From NCBI GenBank assembly GCA_003255025.1, contig QANY01000011.1, positions 1,966,123 through 2,030,122 of the forward strand: 64,000 nucleotides of DNA, written 5' to 3'. The stretch's first letter is position 1, and every line of letters starts with the position of its first letter. Of the stretch, positions 45,429 through 57,596 are shown in pieces. Source of the DNA: Datisca glomerata. Its lineage: Eukaryota > Streptophyta > Magnoliopsida > Cucurbitales > Datiscaceae. The position numbers and the translations under genes were made by a program. The notes beneath the pieces were generated by a model. The model was not told where the DNA came from. It saw nothing but the letters and a program-made list of their open reading frames with translations, and ran no database searches.

Positions 45429-47600
45429 TGTTGGAAACGCGATGCAATGGTTTCCAAAAATAAAAAAAAATTTATAAAGAAACAAATCTTTTTCGATAAA
45501 AGAAAATAAACGCGACGCAACGGTTTCCAAAATAAAACTTTTATTGAAAACTCTTTTCAATCATATCCAAATATATTTATATATTAAATCAAAGACATAC
45601 ATGAATATAGAATATATACGTCTTATTGTCTAATCAAGCGTCCTCGAAACCAACGATCTTCCATTCCCACAACCAACGAACCTCGAGATCCACACCAAGA
45701 TATTTCAAGTCAATCCTCAAACACACTAGGACGTATGTGGACAAATAGAACACTTTTTTGTCTCTAGATGTACTCAACACATGAGATCTAGAAATTTTTT
45801 GAGAAGGAATAATATTGTGAGACTATTCTCTGAGAGAATACAATGATTATTCTCACAGAGCTTTTTTACTAACTAATCTCAGAGAGTTTCAACCTGACAG
45901 CAACTATGTTGTTAGCACACTTAATCAGTACTGAGTCCAATAGAATAATATGTATATATATTTTCTAGGCACTCCAAATTTCTAGAGATATACACATAAT
46001 AATGATTAATAAAAAAATTACCATTGCACTGGGACCCACTGTAACTGTGCACAATTGTAGTGCCACACGAGACTACAGTGTATCGTGAGGTATCATAGTG
46101 CCACACGACACTGTGATTCACATCACTACACTACAATATTGCATGCATAATTGTAGTGTCACATGACACTACAGTAGTCCATGTTAAATTCTAATTCTCA
46201 ATCAGTGATTGACATGTGGCAGTATAACATGCCACTTGACAATTTTTGCAAATTGATTATTTATTTTAATCAGATAAATATTTAGATATTACTTAATTTA
46301 AAAATAAATTATCTATTTTTTCTTATCAAATAACCTATCTGTTAGTTCATAAATAATAGATTTAGTTGATTCTAATTTTAAATTATTATCTAATAATAAT
46401 TTAACATTATTTAATTTCACAAATTAGATATACTGTCTTACTTATCGATAATTAAAAAATTAATCGATATAATTATTTATATATAATTTCTGAAAATTAA
46501 TATAAATAATTTAATTAATTAATTCTTAATTAATCAGTCACACATAATTATTTCATAATTATGTATTTGTCCCAGAAATATAATTCCTTTTGCAAGTTAG
46601 TCATTTTCTCATGTCCTGAAATATTCACACCCTAAACTATGTAGTACAGAGGTGACTTGGGGGTCATGGACATATAATCCTAAGCTCTAATAAACTAAAT
46701 TATTAATTAAACTCTTTAATTAAATAATCTTATTTATTAATTTCATTATTACTCCACTATAAATAGGAAATTTCACTCTTAGAGATTATAAAATGTATTT
46801 ACAGAGTATTCTCGTGCAGTCCATTGATATAATCATTTCATGTAGTGCTGTCCTCCAATTATTGGTTCGTAAATTAGATCTGATCAAAATTATCATTTTA
46901 CCCTTCCAATTACCTCTTGATCCTTAAGTATCATTAATTCACTAGTGAATGGTTAATTTATAATCATATTATAAATTTGAGCTCAATAATCATTTAGTTT
47001 CAGAATTTACATTTAAGGGAACCAATATATAATCCGTTAGAAAATCTTGGATTCTAAATCTTGTAAGATCATGTTCCCAATCATCCATATCACTGAATCT
47101 CCAAAACAAAACTTACTAGCCTATTTTATGAACAAACCTTAATGAGTGAATCAAAAGATTCAGTAGGCATGTATAAGAGGTCATGTCTGCTCAGGATTCA
47201 AACTGACCTACATATGATCATCAGATTGATGTGTATTAAATCTTTATGTTAAATGACAAGTTAATAAAGACATTAATTCACATTGGTCCTACCATATATA
47301 ATCGTATTATATATGCACATTCACTAAGATGTCTATCAACATCAATGATTCAGATCTAGATCACATGCATTCATAATGCTTAGTGAACCGTACTAGTAAC
47401 CATTCGTTAAAGATTCCATTGTTCCTGACAATTTTATTCATTATCTATGATCTTGATCCTCTCGTACTAATACATGATCATAGTGTCATTATTGAATATA
47501 TAATTTTCAGATATTTATAGAAATTATTCAACATTAATTTAAAAGAATAATTATAAGAAAAATATAATTTCATTAAATTTTATATTAAAATGTCAATACA
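45429..47600 (-). mobile_element. Solo LTR of a Ty1/copia-type element inside gypsy-3
   Basis: The plus strand begins TGTTGGAAACGCGATGC (45429) and ends GTCAATACA (47600), so read on the minus strand it runs TGTATTGACA...TTCCAACA. No coding domain lies inside its 2.17 kb. The minus-strand 3' part is related to the LTR piece at 36150-36340. Flanking bases CAATG and CATGC do not form a clean 5-bp duplication, so the exact ends could be off by a base or the duplication has decayed. Solo LTRs arise by recombination between the two LTRs of one element. Confidence 0.75.
46040..46180. repeat. Cluster of short palindromes in the solo LTR
   Basis: TAGTGCCACACGAGACTA, AGTGCCACACGACACT and TGTAGTGTCACATGACACTA(CA) are successive inverted repeats with 7-10-bp arms around a CACACGA/CACATG centre. 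They lie upstream of the transcribed region of the LTR, in its U3 part. They may be regulatory elements of the LTR promoter, but that is inferred. Confidence 0.7.
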
Positions 47601-48644
47601 CATGCTTTAAGGTCCTTACCCCAAACATGATGAAAGGGGCATTACTCCATAGATACTCAAAAGTCACTTGTTCTCCAAGAAAAGAACCGCTCGATTTCTT
47701 TAAGGCTAGCTCAAAGACATTTGTTGTGCCAAGCTACGCTACAAAATCACTATAAATTTCAGACAAAATAACGGACGACTTAAACAATGAAATCACTATG
47801 TCATTTGGACAGACCAATAAACACAGACATTGAGTTATGAGAAAGAGTCAACAACCAAAGCATCAAAACCTTTGTTTCCAGCCACAACTTAGTTTCTGAA
47901 AATGCAACTCTGGATGGTAAGAATAACCCTCGGGAAGCACGCCATTGAGTGTAATAACTCCATCATCCGCCATGAGACATGTGATGCCAAAGTAATGTAC
48001 CGGATATATGGTCAACCATGGAGCAACACGAGAGTGCAATGTAAGATTTTGAAAAAAAATCATATCCTTAAGAAGACCCAATAACGTCACAGCATCAAGT
48101 CGACCTCACAGTAAAGCAATCCCAATGGAGTGGTCATCTTATCGCCTACATCAGATCAAAGAAATTCAATCATAACACCAAGTCCTCACGATGCATTCAA
48201 GCGAAGGTGTAAAAATTTTATTTTTATGTCCACGGATCCAACTCAAGCCGCATGACTGCCAGATAAAAATCATAGGGACTCGATCCTGATAATTAATCAG
48301 AGCAACTTGTACAAACCTAAACCATAGAGCTTCAAGTCTGACATGATCATGCACGTCATCACATGAAGAAGTCCAATATTGGTCAAGATGACAACTTTGT
48401 CGATTAACAAATATGAAGAAAGCTCGTCTCAATCACAAGATACTCTGAGACACCATCATGAACCAGCAACAAATACTTAGCTATTTGAACACAAACTCTA
48501 TTGTTTCACGATCTCAACTTCAACATATGCTTAACACTTGATTAAGCGCAAAGATAGAGTCTTGGGGTAAAAGTTCATGGCTTCCTCTACAACATACTTC
48601 CCAACTCTATCGCTATGCTTCAGACTCAAGAAGTGGGGGTAAAT
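47601..48644 (+). other. Gypsy-3 3' internal region with polypurine tract
   Basis: No coding similarity is visible. The last bases, AAGAAGTGGGGGTAAAT (48628-48644), are a polypurine tract directly before the 3' LTR, the usual plus-strand primer site. Confidence 0.6.
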
Positions 48645-49337
48645 TGTAGGGGAGAAAACACACTCGGGCTAAAGCCCACTCAATAATATTTTTTAACAAA
48701 ACCCAGTACTCTCATTTCTCCGGTAGGGCCTACATTAAGTTCAAACCGATGACTCCTCCGTGAGTGAAGTCACCATGATGACCGAGGCACTCTCCACGAT
48801 CAGATCGATGGACACAACCCCACCTATACTTACACTATCGAGGTCACATAGATGATAAGGTAATCTTATACCGAGGATCGTGGCTACTCGAGATAGCCGA
48901 TATCATTTTTCTGCCACGATAAGATATAATAATCAGTCATACAAGAAAATGATATGCACATATCGAATCTATCAGACAATCTCAATGGTTGTTAAAGAGG
49001 ATAAGATGATAACCAAAATATTCTGGTCAAAGAATATTCTCCATTCTTTATCAGAATAAGGAAGAAGATATACTGAATCTAGACGTTTGACTGATACAGA
49101 AAATTATTATTAATATATGATGATCCCCATTAAACGGTAATCAATTCTCTATATTGCTAATATTATTTTAAACTCTCTACTGACTTGATCGTCGAAGTGC
49201 ATTAGGTGGGGCACCCTCCGACGCCTGCCTTCTACTTTTACGATAATTTTTAATTTTTACAGACCTCTTGACGAATCATCAAGCGACGCATGACGGTCTC
49301 CTCAACAATCGATACTGACATAATTTTCACATAAACA
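48645..49337 (+). repeat. Gypsy-3 3' LTR
   Basis: 693 bp from TGTAGGGGAGAAAA to CACATAAACA, homologous to 40694-41369, with small insertions such as TCAATGGTTGT (about 48992) and TGACTTGATCGTCGAA (about 49180). Confidence 0.9.
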
Positions 49338-49342
49338 AAAGT

Positions 49343-51184
49343 GGGTATGGCTGTCACTGTCGTTGCTAATTGTCATTGGGGACTTGCGGTAGTGAGGGTT
49401 ATGGATGAAATGGGATGAAGTCGGTACAAAGATTTGGTATTTTAAAGATTTTATTTTATGGTTAAAAGTAAAAGTTAACAAGTCTAAAACTGAAAATAAA
49501 AAGATTTAAGTGGGACCGCATTTGAAAATTTAGTAGGGTAAAAAAAAGATAAAAATAAAAAAAATTCTTTACTAAAATGTTAGTTTTTTAGGGGTTCACG
49601 TGACCCACACGTGATTCCACCCCTGATCTGATTGTCATAAAGATGATCATTTCATGAAAGATCTTATGTAGGTGGAGAAAGCAATAAAAGACATAAAAAC
49701 AAACAAAACCATCATAGAAGTATATAAAAATCACCATAGAGCTTGATTAACACGGCCAAAAGGATCATAAATTCGAAGGATCTTCAAGTTGATCTCCCCA
49801 TCCCTTATGTTTAATTTATCCGGTTCATTGGCACATTTGATTAATAATAGCAGTTGGAACCTAGCCAATTCATTGCCCATTTTATTCTGGAAGATGATAA
49901 CGTGTGGAATCAATATGGCTCCTCTTTTATAGGATAAAAGATAAAAATAATTGAGGAACAAATATAATAAATATAATAAGTAATAATAAATAAGCATATA
50001 ATAGTGTCACCAAGAATAATAATAAAAGAAAGTACATGAGGGGCAATTAGTGAGTGGAAAATAAAGTAGTTAAACGTGTGGAAACTAAAATGCTAGAAGA
50101 ATAATTAAAGCGTGGAAATTACGTGGTTCTTCAGCAAACTTTGTTTATATCCACGCTTCAAAGATCTCATTTTAAAAATTTACTCACATTAATAATTTTA
50201 CGGTGAAAACTAAATCTTTACAAATCTCAATTGACATATGAGAGCCAATTAAACGTTGGTCGATTGGACCGAGCCAGTATAATAACGTGGATATTTCAAA
50301 TTATATGTGGTATCTTAAATATGTATTGATAGTATCTCAAATATGTTGAATATTGAGGTATCTCAAATATGTTGAATATTGATGTACCTCAAATATGTTG
50401 TAGGCACCTCATTGTTCAACACATTTGATCTCTTACAAAAACTGTCACTCTCATAGAATAAATCTCTTAATTTAAGCTCTCAATATTTTTCTAACTTCTC
50501 TCTAAAACTTCTTATAGAATAGCGCTCACAAAATTACACCTCTCAATACCATAGATTACTATGAACCATGTTGGATAGTAGTGGTGGAAATGATGACCCA
50601 AATGGAGGTGTTCGTAGGTGTGGAGGCGGCCCAACTGATCTGCTGCCTAAGGCTACCGGTCATATGATTGACTAATCATTGAGAAGAATTTTTCCATACA
50701 CGCAAATCGGTCTGCCGATTTGGGGAATCAGCAAGCCGATTATCATCCATTAGCTTGAATGATCCAAATTTGACAAACTTCTATACACAAACTGGTCCGC
50801 CGGTTTGGGGAACCGGTAGGCCAATTATTAAGATTCGACAAGCCGAACTTGAGCAGGTTTAAGGGCCAAACTAGAGGTAAAATGGTAGTTCAATATGATA
50901 CACTCTAATGCATATATGGTTAGGTCCGGTTCTAGATTCCTTACGGCGTGCCTAGTTAACACAACTTTGATTCTAACTATTTTAACTTCGTTCGTGCTTC
51001 ACAATAAATCGTGTGTGTCTCGCATTGCACGGTTTTGGTTACCGTTTATTCTTTTTTATAAACATTTATAGTAGAGTATTTTTTATCTTGTTTTCACTTT
51101 TTTATAGAGCCTACACACTTGAAAGTACTATTTCATATATTATTTATCATCATCAAAATTGTCACTTGACTAGGGTCAACAATA
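49343..51184. other. Gene-free interval with short repeats
   Basis: No recognisable gene. Two CACGTG boxes lie 8 bp apart at 49595-49615 within an imperfect palindrome AGGGGTTCACGTG..CACGTGATTCCACCCCT. At 50330-50402, TATCTCAAATATGTTGAATA repeats at 26-bp spacing. At 50700-50830 a 40-bp segment (CAAATCGGTCTGCCGATTTG / CAAACTGGTCCGCCGGTTTG) occurs twice about 82 bp apart. A short frame at 50573 (MLDSSGGNDDPNGG...) is unassigned. Confidence 0.5.
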
Positions 51185-51976
51185 CTGATCGGTACCATAA
51201 AATTTTCCTCATTAGGTGAAGCACTATCGACCTAATGGATATACACCTCTTATATCCTTAAGTTAAAAATCTCGTTCTATTAATCAACTATGATAATTTG
51301 CATACTTGATGCTTCAATTAAAATTACCAAATCTCTAGTAATCTATTAGAGATATTAAGCGTTTAGTTTACTGTGATTACACAAATGGATTACCTAAGAA
51401 GTACTATATTTCTTACTTAAGAGTTTCTATGGATCTCCTAGTGAAAATCTATGCATCCTCACTATCTAATAACCTAATCATTCAATTCATAAAATATGTT
51501 GACTCATAGAGTCTCATTCATAACATATCAAAATGACCAAACTATTAAATATGAGTTAATAACTCTCTCAAGATTAAGAACACTCATATCATAATAGCAA
51601 CAAGTCTTGATTTTTTAAGATAACACCTTCCAAAAGTAAAACTTATGAGTCCTTCAATGCATCACAAATGCACTAGTACATCAACAAAAGTCACTTTACA
51701 TGATGGAGTTAGTGCATTAAAATCTTCCAAATGAAAGCGTCCAACTTCACTTAACTATGAAAATAATTAATTCTTTGAGTCATAAAGAATTCTTTGCTTG
51801 TACTTTTTTCTTATGAATTAAACTCTATATGACCCATAAATCAATTACTATATACTTGTGAACTTTACAAGAATGTTTGCATGTGGCGTAACATAAGAAT
51901 ATCAATTTATCATAATTCCAAAAACAATGTCAATACCCATATGGAATTCTCGTTCTTTGAGGGAGCAATCCAAACA
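51185..51976 (-). repeat. Probable 3' LTR of copia-2
   Basis: On the minus strand a polypurine tract GTGGGAGAT (51985-51977) is followed by TGTTTGGATTGCTCCC, the usual PPT-LTR junction of plant copia elements. The far boundary is not clear; 51185 is a rough guess. Confidence 0.5.
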
Positions 51977-51984
51977 ATCTCCCA

Positions 51985-52700
51985 CATTCTCTAAAGCACA
52001 TTTATAACCAGCTTAACCTCATGCTCTCAACATAAGACCTAAAGCCACCATGGCTAAAGTCTTCATAATTGGGTCCGCTAGGTTCTTTGCTGATGCTATC
52101 TTAAAGACAACTATATCTCCTCATTGTATAATCTCCCCAATGAGATTATACTTGTGCTCTATATGCTTGTCTCCTTGATGGTTTCAAGTGTTCCTTGGAT
52201 TGCGCAGTCGCACCAGTGTTATCATAATTGTCCATGGTTGGGAATCTCCTAATCGTGTATATCTCAAACTATCCTGGGAACTTCCACACCCAGAGTTAAA
52301 CACATAACCCAAGATTGATTTTCTTGAGTTCTATTAGACTAAAATTTTGAATCCCTATGCTCAACTGACATGAGATCTTCACCATGATAGACAAACATAT
52401 AACCTTTCATAATCTTAAGATATTTTAATATATGTATCACAACTATCTAGTGTTCTGCTCATGGATTCAACTAATATCTACCGACCATGTTCACAATGAG
52501 AGGTATATTTGTTATGGTACACAACATTACATATGTAAGACTTCCCATTACCAGAGCATGGGGAACTATCTTCATGTTATCTATCTTGTGTCTTAGGACA
52601 TTGATCCTCAAATAGATGAATTTCATGCCTAAAAGGTAGTAGACGTTTCTTGAAATCTTGCATTATGAACTACTTTAGATCATTATTATCTAGCAGTCTA
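51985..52700 (-). pseudogene. Copia-2 RNase H / pol C-terminus
   Basis: The minus strand reads SRKSILGYVFNSGCG around 52270-52320 (family: SRKSTSGFVFTLGGG), then LVRLRNPRNTXNHQGDKHIE, HKYNLIGEIIQ, GDIVVFKIASAKNLADPIMK and TLAMVALGLMLRA (51990-52210). This is the C-terminal RNase H of Ty1/copia pol, which removes RNA from the hybrid. Upstream sequence to 52700 shows decayed RT parts (the family has ARPDI... and WKAVKHILKYL here; YIYXNILRL remains). The element's 5' portion is absent. Confidence 0.82.
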
Positions 52701-53314
52701 GCATAAATAATATTATAAAAATATATGTGAGAAAAATTGAATAATGACTTATTTTAATACAATAAACAATAATTTCCATTTAATATTAATATATAATTCA
52801 CATAAAAAACTAATTATCATTTAGATACTAGATTTTTTACCAAATATTTGTTGCGTATAGTAAAACATTCTAAAGAAAAATGTCCACTTAATCATCTCAT
52901 TAAATCATTATAGAATATACTTTCTCATGGAAAAGAAATAAAAATAGATTTAGCATCCTGAGAATAAAACCCAAGTCGTGAAAGAGGTGAGAGCTTGATT
53001 AAAAGGGCACCTGCCACTGGGCTATCGCCTAACATATGTTATTTGATTGTTTTAACTTATATTTAATTGGAATTTCACTGAAAATTTTGTACTTCCTTTT
53101 CCGTTTCGTTCTCATGCCGAAACCAGAACATTCTGTCAATTTCGATCAGAATGGAATAGAATTGACCACTATGATCCAAAGAATAAAATACAATTCATTT
53201 TATTTAGCTTCCTACTGACGATCAAGAGAGGTAGGGAACTCAGCTGCTCACTTTACTTCTCTCTCTATCTAAATATAAAAGCAAAAGAGAAAGTGTAAAA
53301 TTTAAGTAATTGAC

Positions 53315-53465
53315 GCAAGACGAAAATTTTTAAGACCTGCATTTTTTCTCATATCACAAGATTTTTTATGAGGTTCATTTAAAATGTTGTGATTGTATTC
53401 ATTTCACAAGAAAAAATAGTAAACCATGCCGTTAAATCTTGTAGAATGACATTTTTCTTGTATTG
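53315..53465 (-). mobile_element. CACTA-2-like terminus, isolated
   Basis: The complement of the end at 53465 reads CAATACAAGAAAAATGTCAT (then TCTACAAG), matching the CACTA-2 left end at 24 of 28 bases, with the third base C replaced by A. Upstream CCTGCATTTTTTCTCAT and TTTTTTATGAGGTTCAT resemble the CACTA-2 right subterminal region (31910-32010). No opposite end was found, so it is a fragment or a small internally deleted copy. Confidence 0.75.
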
Positions 53466-53639
53466 TTTAAAGAGCTTGTTATTAAAAACGGGGTTTCACC
53501 ACTACTGTCAATTATAAAATAACAATTAATAGGGACCTTACAATTAGTATAAACCCTAGTAGGGGGTTTAAGACATGGCGACCGTTATCTCATTTTCTGT
53601 TTATTTTAGTGGCTGAAAGTATTTATAAATGTATTGAAA

Positions 53640-54240
53640 GGCTACAAAAGGAAAACTTGTGAAACTTTTATCTCTTAAGAAAGGAAGTCCCCTCTATTAC
53701 TCATTTTCTTTGTTGATGATTGTTTGTTCTTATAAGATGTAGACCTTATTTCTTGTAATAATCTAAATTATTGCATTAAGAGGTATGTAATGCCTCTGGG
53801 CAGAAAGTAAGTCTACACAAGAGAAGTTCATATTTTAGTGGAAATGTCTCAGAAAGTAGGAAAGAAGAGATTTCTATAATTTTTAATGTCCCTCTTAATA
53901 TCTAAAAAGAATCTTATTTAGGCTTACTTATAGACTATGGGTAATCAAAGGCTGACATCTATACCCTTCTTAGGAAAAACATAGAAAAATAAAACTTCTT
54001 TGTGGAAGGCTAATAATCTCATATCCTTAGAAGGAAAGGAAATCAAACTCTCTAAGGAAAGCTGCCAAAATATTTATGTTGCTATCATGAGGTTTTGATG
54101 GTCAAAGGGCGAAGAGGGCACAAGTATTAATTGGGCCTCTAGTAAGAAGTGGAGATTTTTCACATGTTTACAAATTGAGGAAATCGTCTTTAAGAGGAAA
54201 TTTTTCATTAAAGTAATTACACTAAATAGATAGGTTTTAA
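53640..54240 (+). pseudogene. LINE-3: reverse transcriptase fragment
   Basis: The plus-strand frame reads RKEVPSITHFLFVDDCLFL, motif C of plant L1 RT (family ISHLFFADD) with FVDD kept, followed by a stop. Downstream frames give FLGKT.KNKTSLWKANNLIS, LEGKEIKLSKESCQNIYVAI and WSKGEEGTSINWASSKKWRF, matching the thumb/connection region after YLGLP in the family. Only about 200 codons remain and neither end of the element is identifiable. Confidence 0.8.
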
Positions 54241-54524
54241 AACTTATTCATTTATTGATTAAAATTTGAAGAGATGAAATTACCCCTGATTTTAGAGATT
54301 TTCAAATCATATTTTATTTTCTTTTCTAGTAATTCTATCATCATTTAATTAAGAATTTTAAGTCTTTCCTAAATTATAGCTAGTGTCATTAGTAGAATAT
54401 CTTAACTAATCAAATTTATTAGCTAATCCTTCCTTTATTATAGCTAATTTAATATCTATTTTTAATGTTAAACCTCTATTAGTCGAAAGTATAGTCATTT
54501 GCACTATTTTTTAGGGAAATTCTC

Positions 54525-54735
54525 TACTAGTCAATCAATGATATATCATTATTTATCTAAAATTAGGTAGGTATTTGATTGTTAAGTTAGGATTTTGATT
54601 ATTGGTCAATCAATGATATATCATTGATTTACCTTGAATTAATTTAGAGTTTTGAGTATGTTTAAATGGTTTTCATTGATTGGTTAGGGTTTTGATCATA
54701 GGTCAATTAATGATATATCATTAATTTACGTGAAA
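54525..54735 (+). repeat. Three copies of GGTCAATYAATGATATATCATTRATTTA
   Basis: GTCAATCAATGATATATCAT at about 54530 and 54605 and GTCAATTAATGATATATCAT at about 54702. The core AATGATATATCATT is a perfect 14-bp palindrome. Confidence 0.85.
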
Positions 54736-54739
54736 TTAA

Positions 54740-54960
54740 TTTAGGATTGTGAGTGTGTTTAGGTGGTTGCCATTGATTGTTATTTTTTAGAAGAAATCCA
54801 GTTGAAGTGTTCGATCTCTTGCTGAAAAGGTCTTGCAAAAAGCTTCTTGTTCTCTCTCTAGACTGCTCTGGAATCGTGTATAATGGTTGATGTTAGGGCT
54901 TTAGAATATGTTTAGGAATTAAAATATTGACATTGATGGTTGGTTGATGAGTGTGGTGAT
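54740..54960 (+). repeat. Dispersed repeat related to 15440-15660
   Basis: Shared blocks are GTTTAGGTGGTTGCCATTGA, GTTCGATCTCTTGCTGAAAA, CTCTCTCTAGACTGCTCTGG and AATCGTGTATAATGGTTG. They keep the same order and orientation in part. The family is not identified. Confidence 0.65.
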
Positions 54961-55486
54961 CTTTTAGAAGATTTAAAATAGTTTACTTTTAATTTTTTTA
55001 TCAGATATTTTTTTAATGTATTGTTAATCAACGGTTCCAATTACTTTTTGAGCAAGTTCCTGATTTATTTCAATTTTTTTATTTTGAGTGGTTTGTGGAT
55101 ATTTTTAACTTTCAAAATTTTAAATTATTTGGAGCATTAATTGCTTCCAGACTTTAAGTATCTTGAACATTGTTAAATCACAAATATATTATGATTTACC
55201 CAAAAATCTTTCATACACTTCATATGTAATACCCAAGTTTTTAATAAATGGTATTTTTGTAATTTAGAACACACTCACACCATATATGCACTTACACCCT
55301 AAACCACCCTATTTATTTTCTTTGAGTTCTCTATTAACAATTTTCTCCCAAATTTCTCTTTTGTTATCTCAAGCTAATCTTTGTAACCACTTACAACTCT
55401 CTCTCCCCTTTTTATATGATTTCACATCTCTACTTCATCAAGTTTCTTCTTCATCAATGATCCTCCATTAATCAAGGTATGATTTA

Positions 55487-55533
<47 letters not shown>

Positions 55534-56120
55534 TTCTTCGTCTCCCTTTTCTGTTTTTCCCCTTTCTGTGCGTCTCCCTCTCTCCCATCTCTGTTCTGTC
55601 TCTCTCTCTCTTTCTCCCTCTCTGTTCTCTCTCTCTCTTTCCCCTTCTCTGTTCTCTCTCTCTCTCTTTCCCCCCTTTGTTCTGTCTCTATCTCTCTTTC
55701 CCCCTCTCTGTTGTGTCTCTCTCTCCCCCTCTCTGTGCGTTTCTCTCTCCCTCTTCTTCATCTCCTTCCCCTTCTCTGTTCTGTCTCTCTCATTCGTCTC
55801 CCCCTCTCTGTTCTGTCTCTCTCCCCCCTCTCTATTTTATTTCTCTCTCTTTCCCCCTCTCTGTTCTGTCTCTCTCTTTCCCCTCTCAGTGCGTTTCTCT
55901 CTCCCTCTTCTTCGTCTCCTTCCCCTCTCTGTTCTATCTCTCTCCCCTTCGTTCCCCCTCTCTGTTTTGTCTCTCTCCCCCCTCTCTGTGTGTGTGTCTC
56001 TCTCTCCATCTTCTTCATCTCCCTCCCCCATCTCTATTATGTTTTTCTCTCTCTCTCTTTCATCCCCCTGTTGCGTCTCTCTCTCTCTCTCCCCCTCTTC
56101 TTCGTCTTCCTTTTCTATTT
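55487..56120. repeat. (CT)n-rich tract in the solo LTR
   Basis: A run of CT dinucleotides (55487-55530) is followed by about 25 loose copies of CTCTCTGTTCTGTCTCTCTC / CCCCCTCTCTGTTCTGTCTC. The 308-codon plus frame and the shorter overlapping frames are Ser/Leu/Pro artefacts of this tract. Confidence 0.95.
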
Positions 56121-56156
56121 TTTTCCCTTCTTTTGAACCGGTTCACCTGAACCGGA

Positions 56157-56250
56157 CAGGTTCAGTCAGACCAGACCAGAACGAACCGGTTCAGTCAGAC
56201 CAGACCGGATTGAATCGATTCGATCAGACTAGACCAGTTCAACCCGACCA
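56157..56250 (+). repeat. 29-bp GGTTCAGTCAGACCAGACC repeat
   Basis: TTCAGTCAGACCAGACC starts at 56161 and 56190 and TTCGATCAGACTAGACC at 56219, spacing exactly 29 bp, with a shortened fourth copy near 56238. It adjoins a GAACCGGTTCACCTGAACCGG inverted repeat. Confidence 0.85.
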
Positions 56251-57596
56251 GACTGAAGTAGCCCAAAACAGCAAAACCGAACCAATTCAGACCACTCGAA
56301 CCTTGTTGAACCATTTTAAGCCATTTGATAATTTCACCCGATGTGGTTTCCATCTGTTCCCAAACTCGCTTAGTTATTTAAATAATTATAGATATTATAT
56401 GAATTTGTTGTGACCTAGGATCATTGGATTACAAGTCATTAGTTGCTGAATTTAATTCGTAGCGAATCCAAGGAATTGAATTTACATAATAATCCGGTTC
56501 ATATGTTATAAGTGTAGAATATATAATTGTTTTATTATTTCTTTATGTTCAATCTGATGATCAAGTATTTTATTTGTTTTCCATATTATGATGGAATTAT
56601 TTACCATGTTATGTTTATATTTTGAGTTATACATGTAGTAGTTATGTGTTTATGTTCAGGAACAAGTTATATGTTTACTTATGTATATGTGATAACATGA
56701 AATATGAATATTAATTCAAGTAAAAAAGTGATAAGTAAAAGAGAAGTAGATTTAGTCATGTCCCTTGGTTATTAAGTAACCAGATTGTTCACGTCATGTT
56801 ATCAAGTTTCACCATGTTCATGTTAGCGTCCTTGAGGTGTCACCATATTCATGTTAGTGTCCTTGAGGTTCAGATAACCTTATGTGACATCAAGTTTCAG
56901 GACACCTAATTTTTCATGTTCACGTTCATGTTACAAGTTCAAGTTCAAGTTGTGAAACAGTTCTGGTTAGGTTCTTAATCGAGAGATATGTCTAGTCGAA
57001 TTATGATCAAGCAAGTATAAGTATTGGCATGTATAAGTACAAGTTCAAGTTATATGTTAATCATGAAATCGATGTGTTGTTACAAGTATTTTATGTGACA
57101 TGTGAACGTGTGAAATAAATTTGCATGAGTTATATGTTTACATTTATGTCATGTGAAACTCATTAGTATGTGAATTTACTTACTGAGTATTTTTAATACT
57201 CACCCTCATAGATGATTGTGTTGTAGATGATGGTGAGCAGCAGGAGTGAGGGACTGCCATAGCAAGCACGATTATGATTTCTAAGTTTAATTATGACTTC
57301 TGTTGACTTCCGTTATTTCAGATATTTATGAATAATTATGTTTAATCTTTCATGTCATATTGATTTTCGTGCTTCACTTTATTATAATTTAATGAATCAT
57401 TTATTTCAGTTTAATGAGTTAATATTATTTCAAAATAATTTTTATGCTTCCGGTATTTAAGGTTAAAAATTAGGGTAAGATTAGGGTTTTCAATTTGGGG
57501 ATTTTCTCAAATTAGGGTTTCAATTGAATTGGGAAATTTTCGAATTTTAAAATTTCAAGCATGTTTAACCCTCAGGAATCGGGGCGTTACATCATA

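Larger units (their letters stand above)
40694..49337 (+). mobile_element. Gypsy-3: Ty3/gypsy element with both LTRs, internally deleted
   Basis: Two related LTRs in direct orientation (40694-41369 and 48645-49337) start TGTAGGGGAGAAAA and end in AACA. They are flanked by CAAGT (40689-40693) and AAAGT (49338-49342), a 4-of-5 match to a target duplication. A PBS-like site follows the left LTR and a purine tract precedes the right one. Between them only RT and RNase H fragments of pol survive (43250-43960), followed by long tandem repeats. A solo copia LTR (45429-47600) interrupts the 3' part. The LTRs differ by many substitutions and indels, so the insertion is old. Confidence 0.9.
55225..57591 (+). 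mobile_element. Solo LTR, Ty3/gypsy chromovirus-like, with perfect TSD
   Basis: It starts TGTAATACCCAAGTTT (55225) and ends AATCGGGGCGTTACA (57591), flanked by identical TCATA at 55220-55224 and 57592-57596. TGTAAYACCC...GGGGCGTTACA termini are typical of LTRs of plant chromoviruses (Tekay/Reina type); the lineage is inferred from the ends only. A CT microsatellite (55487-56120) and a 29-bp repeat (56157-56250) lie inside. ACTTACTGAGTATTTTTAATACTCACC near 57178 is a segment I associate with such LTRs. No coding sequence is inside. Confidence 0.9.

Noticed and set aside
52960..53240. Possible tRNA or organelle-derived insert around AAGGGCACCTGCCACTGGGCT
   Set aside because: No cloverleaf can be drawn and no organelle gene is recognised; left unannotated.
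55487..56413. 308-codon plus-strand ORF, longest in the window
   Set aside because: It is a translation of a CT microsatellite (SLSLSLS...), with equally long overlapping frames on both strands; not a gene.
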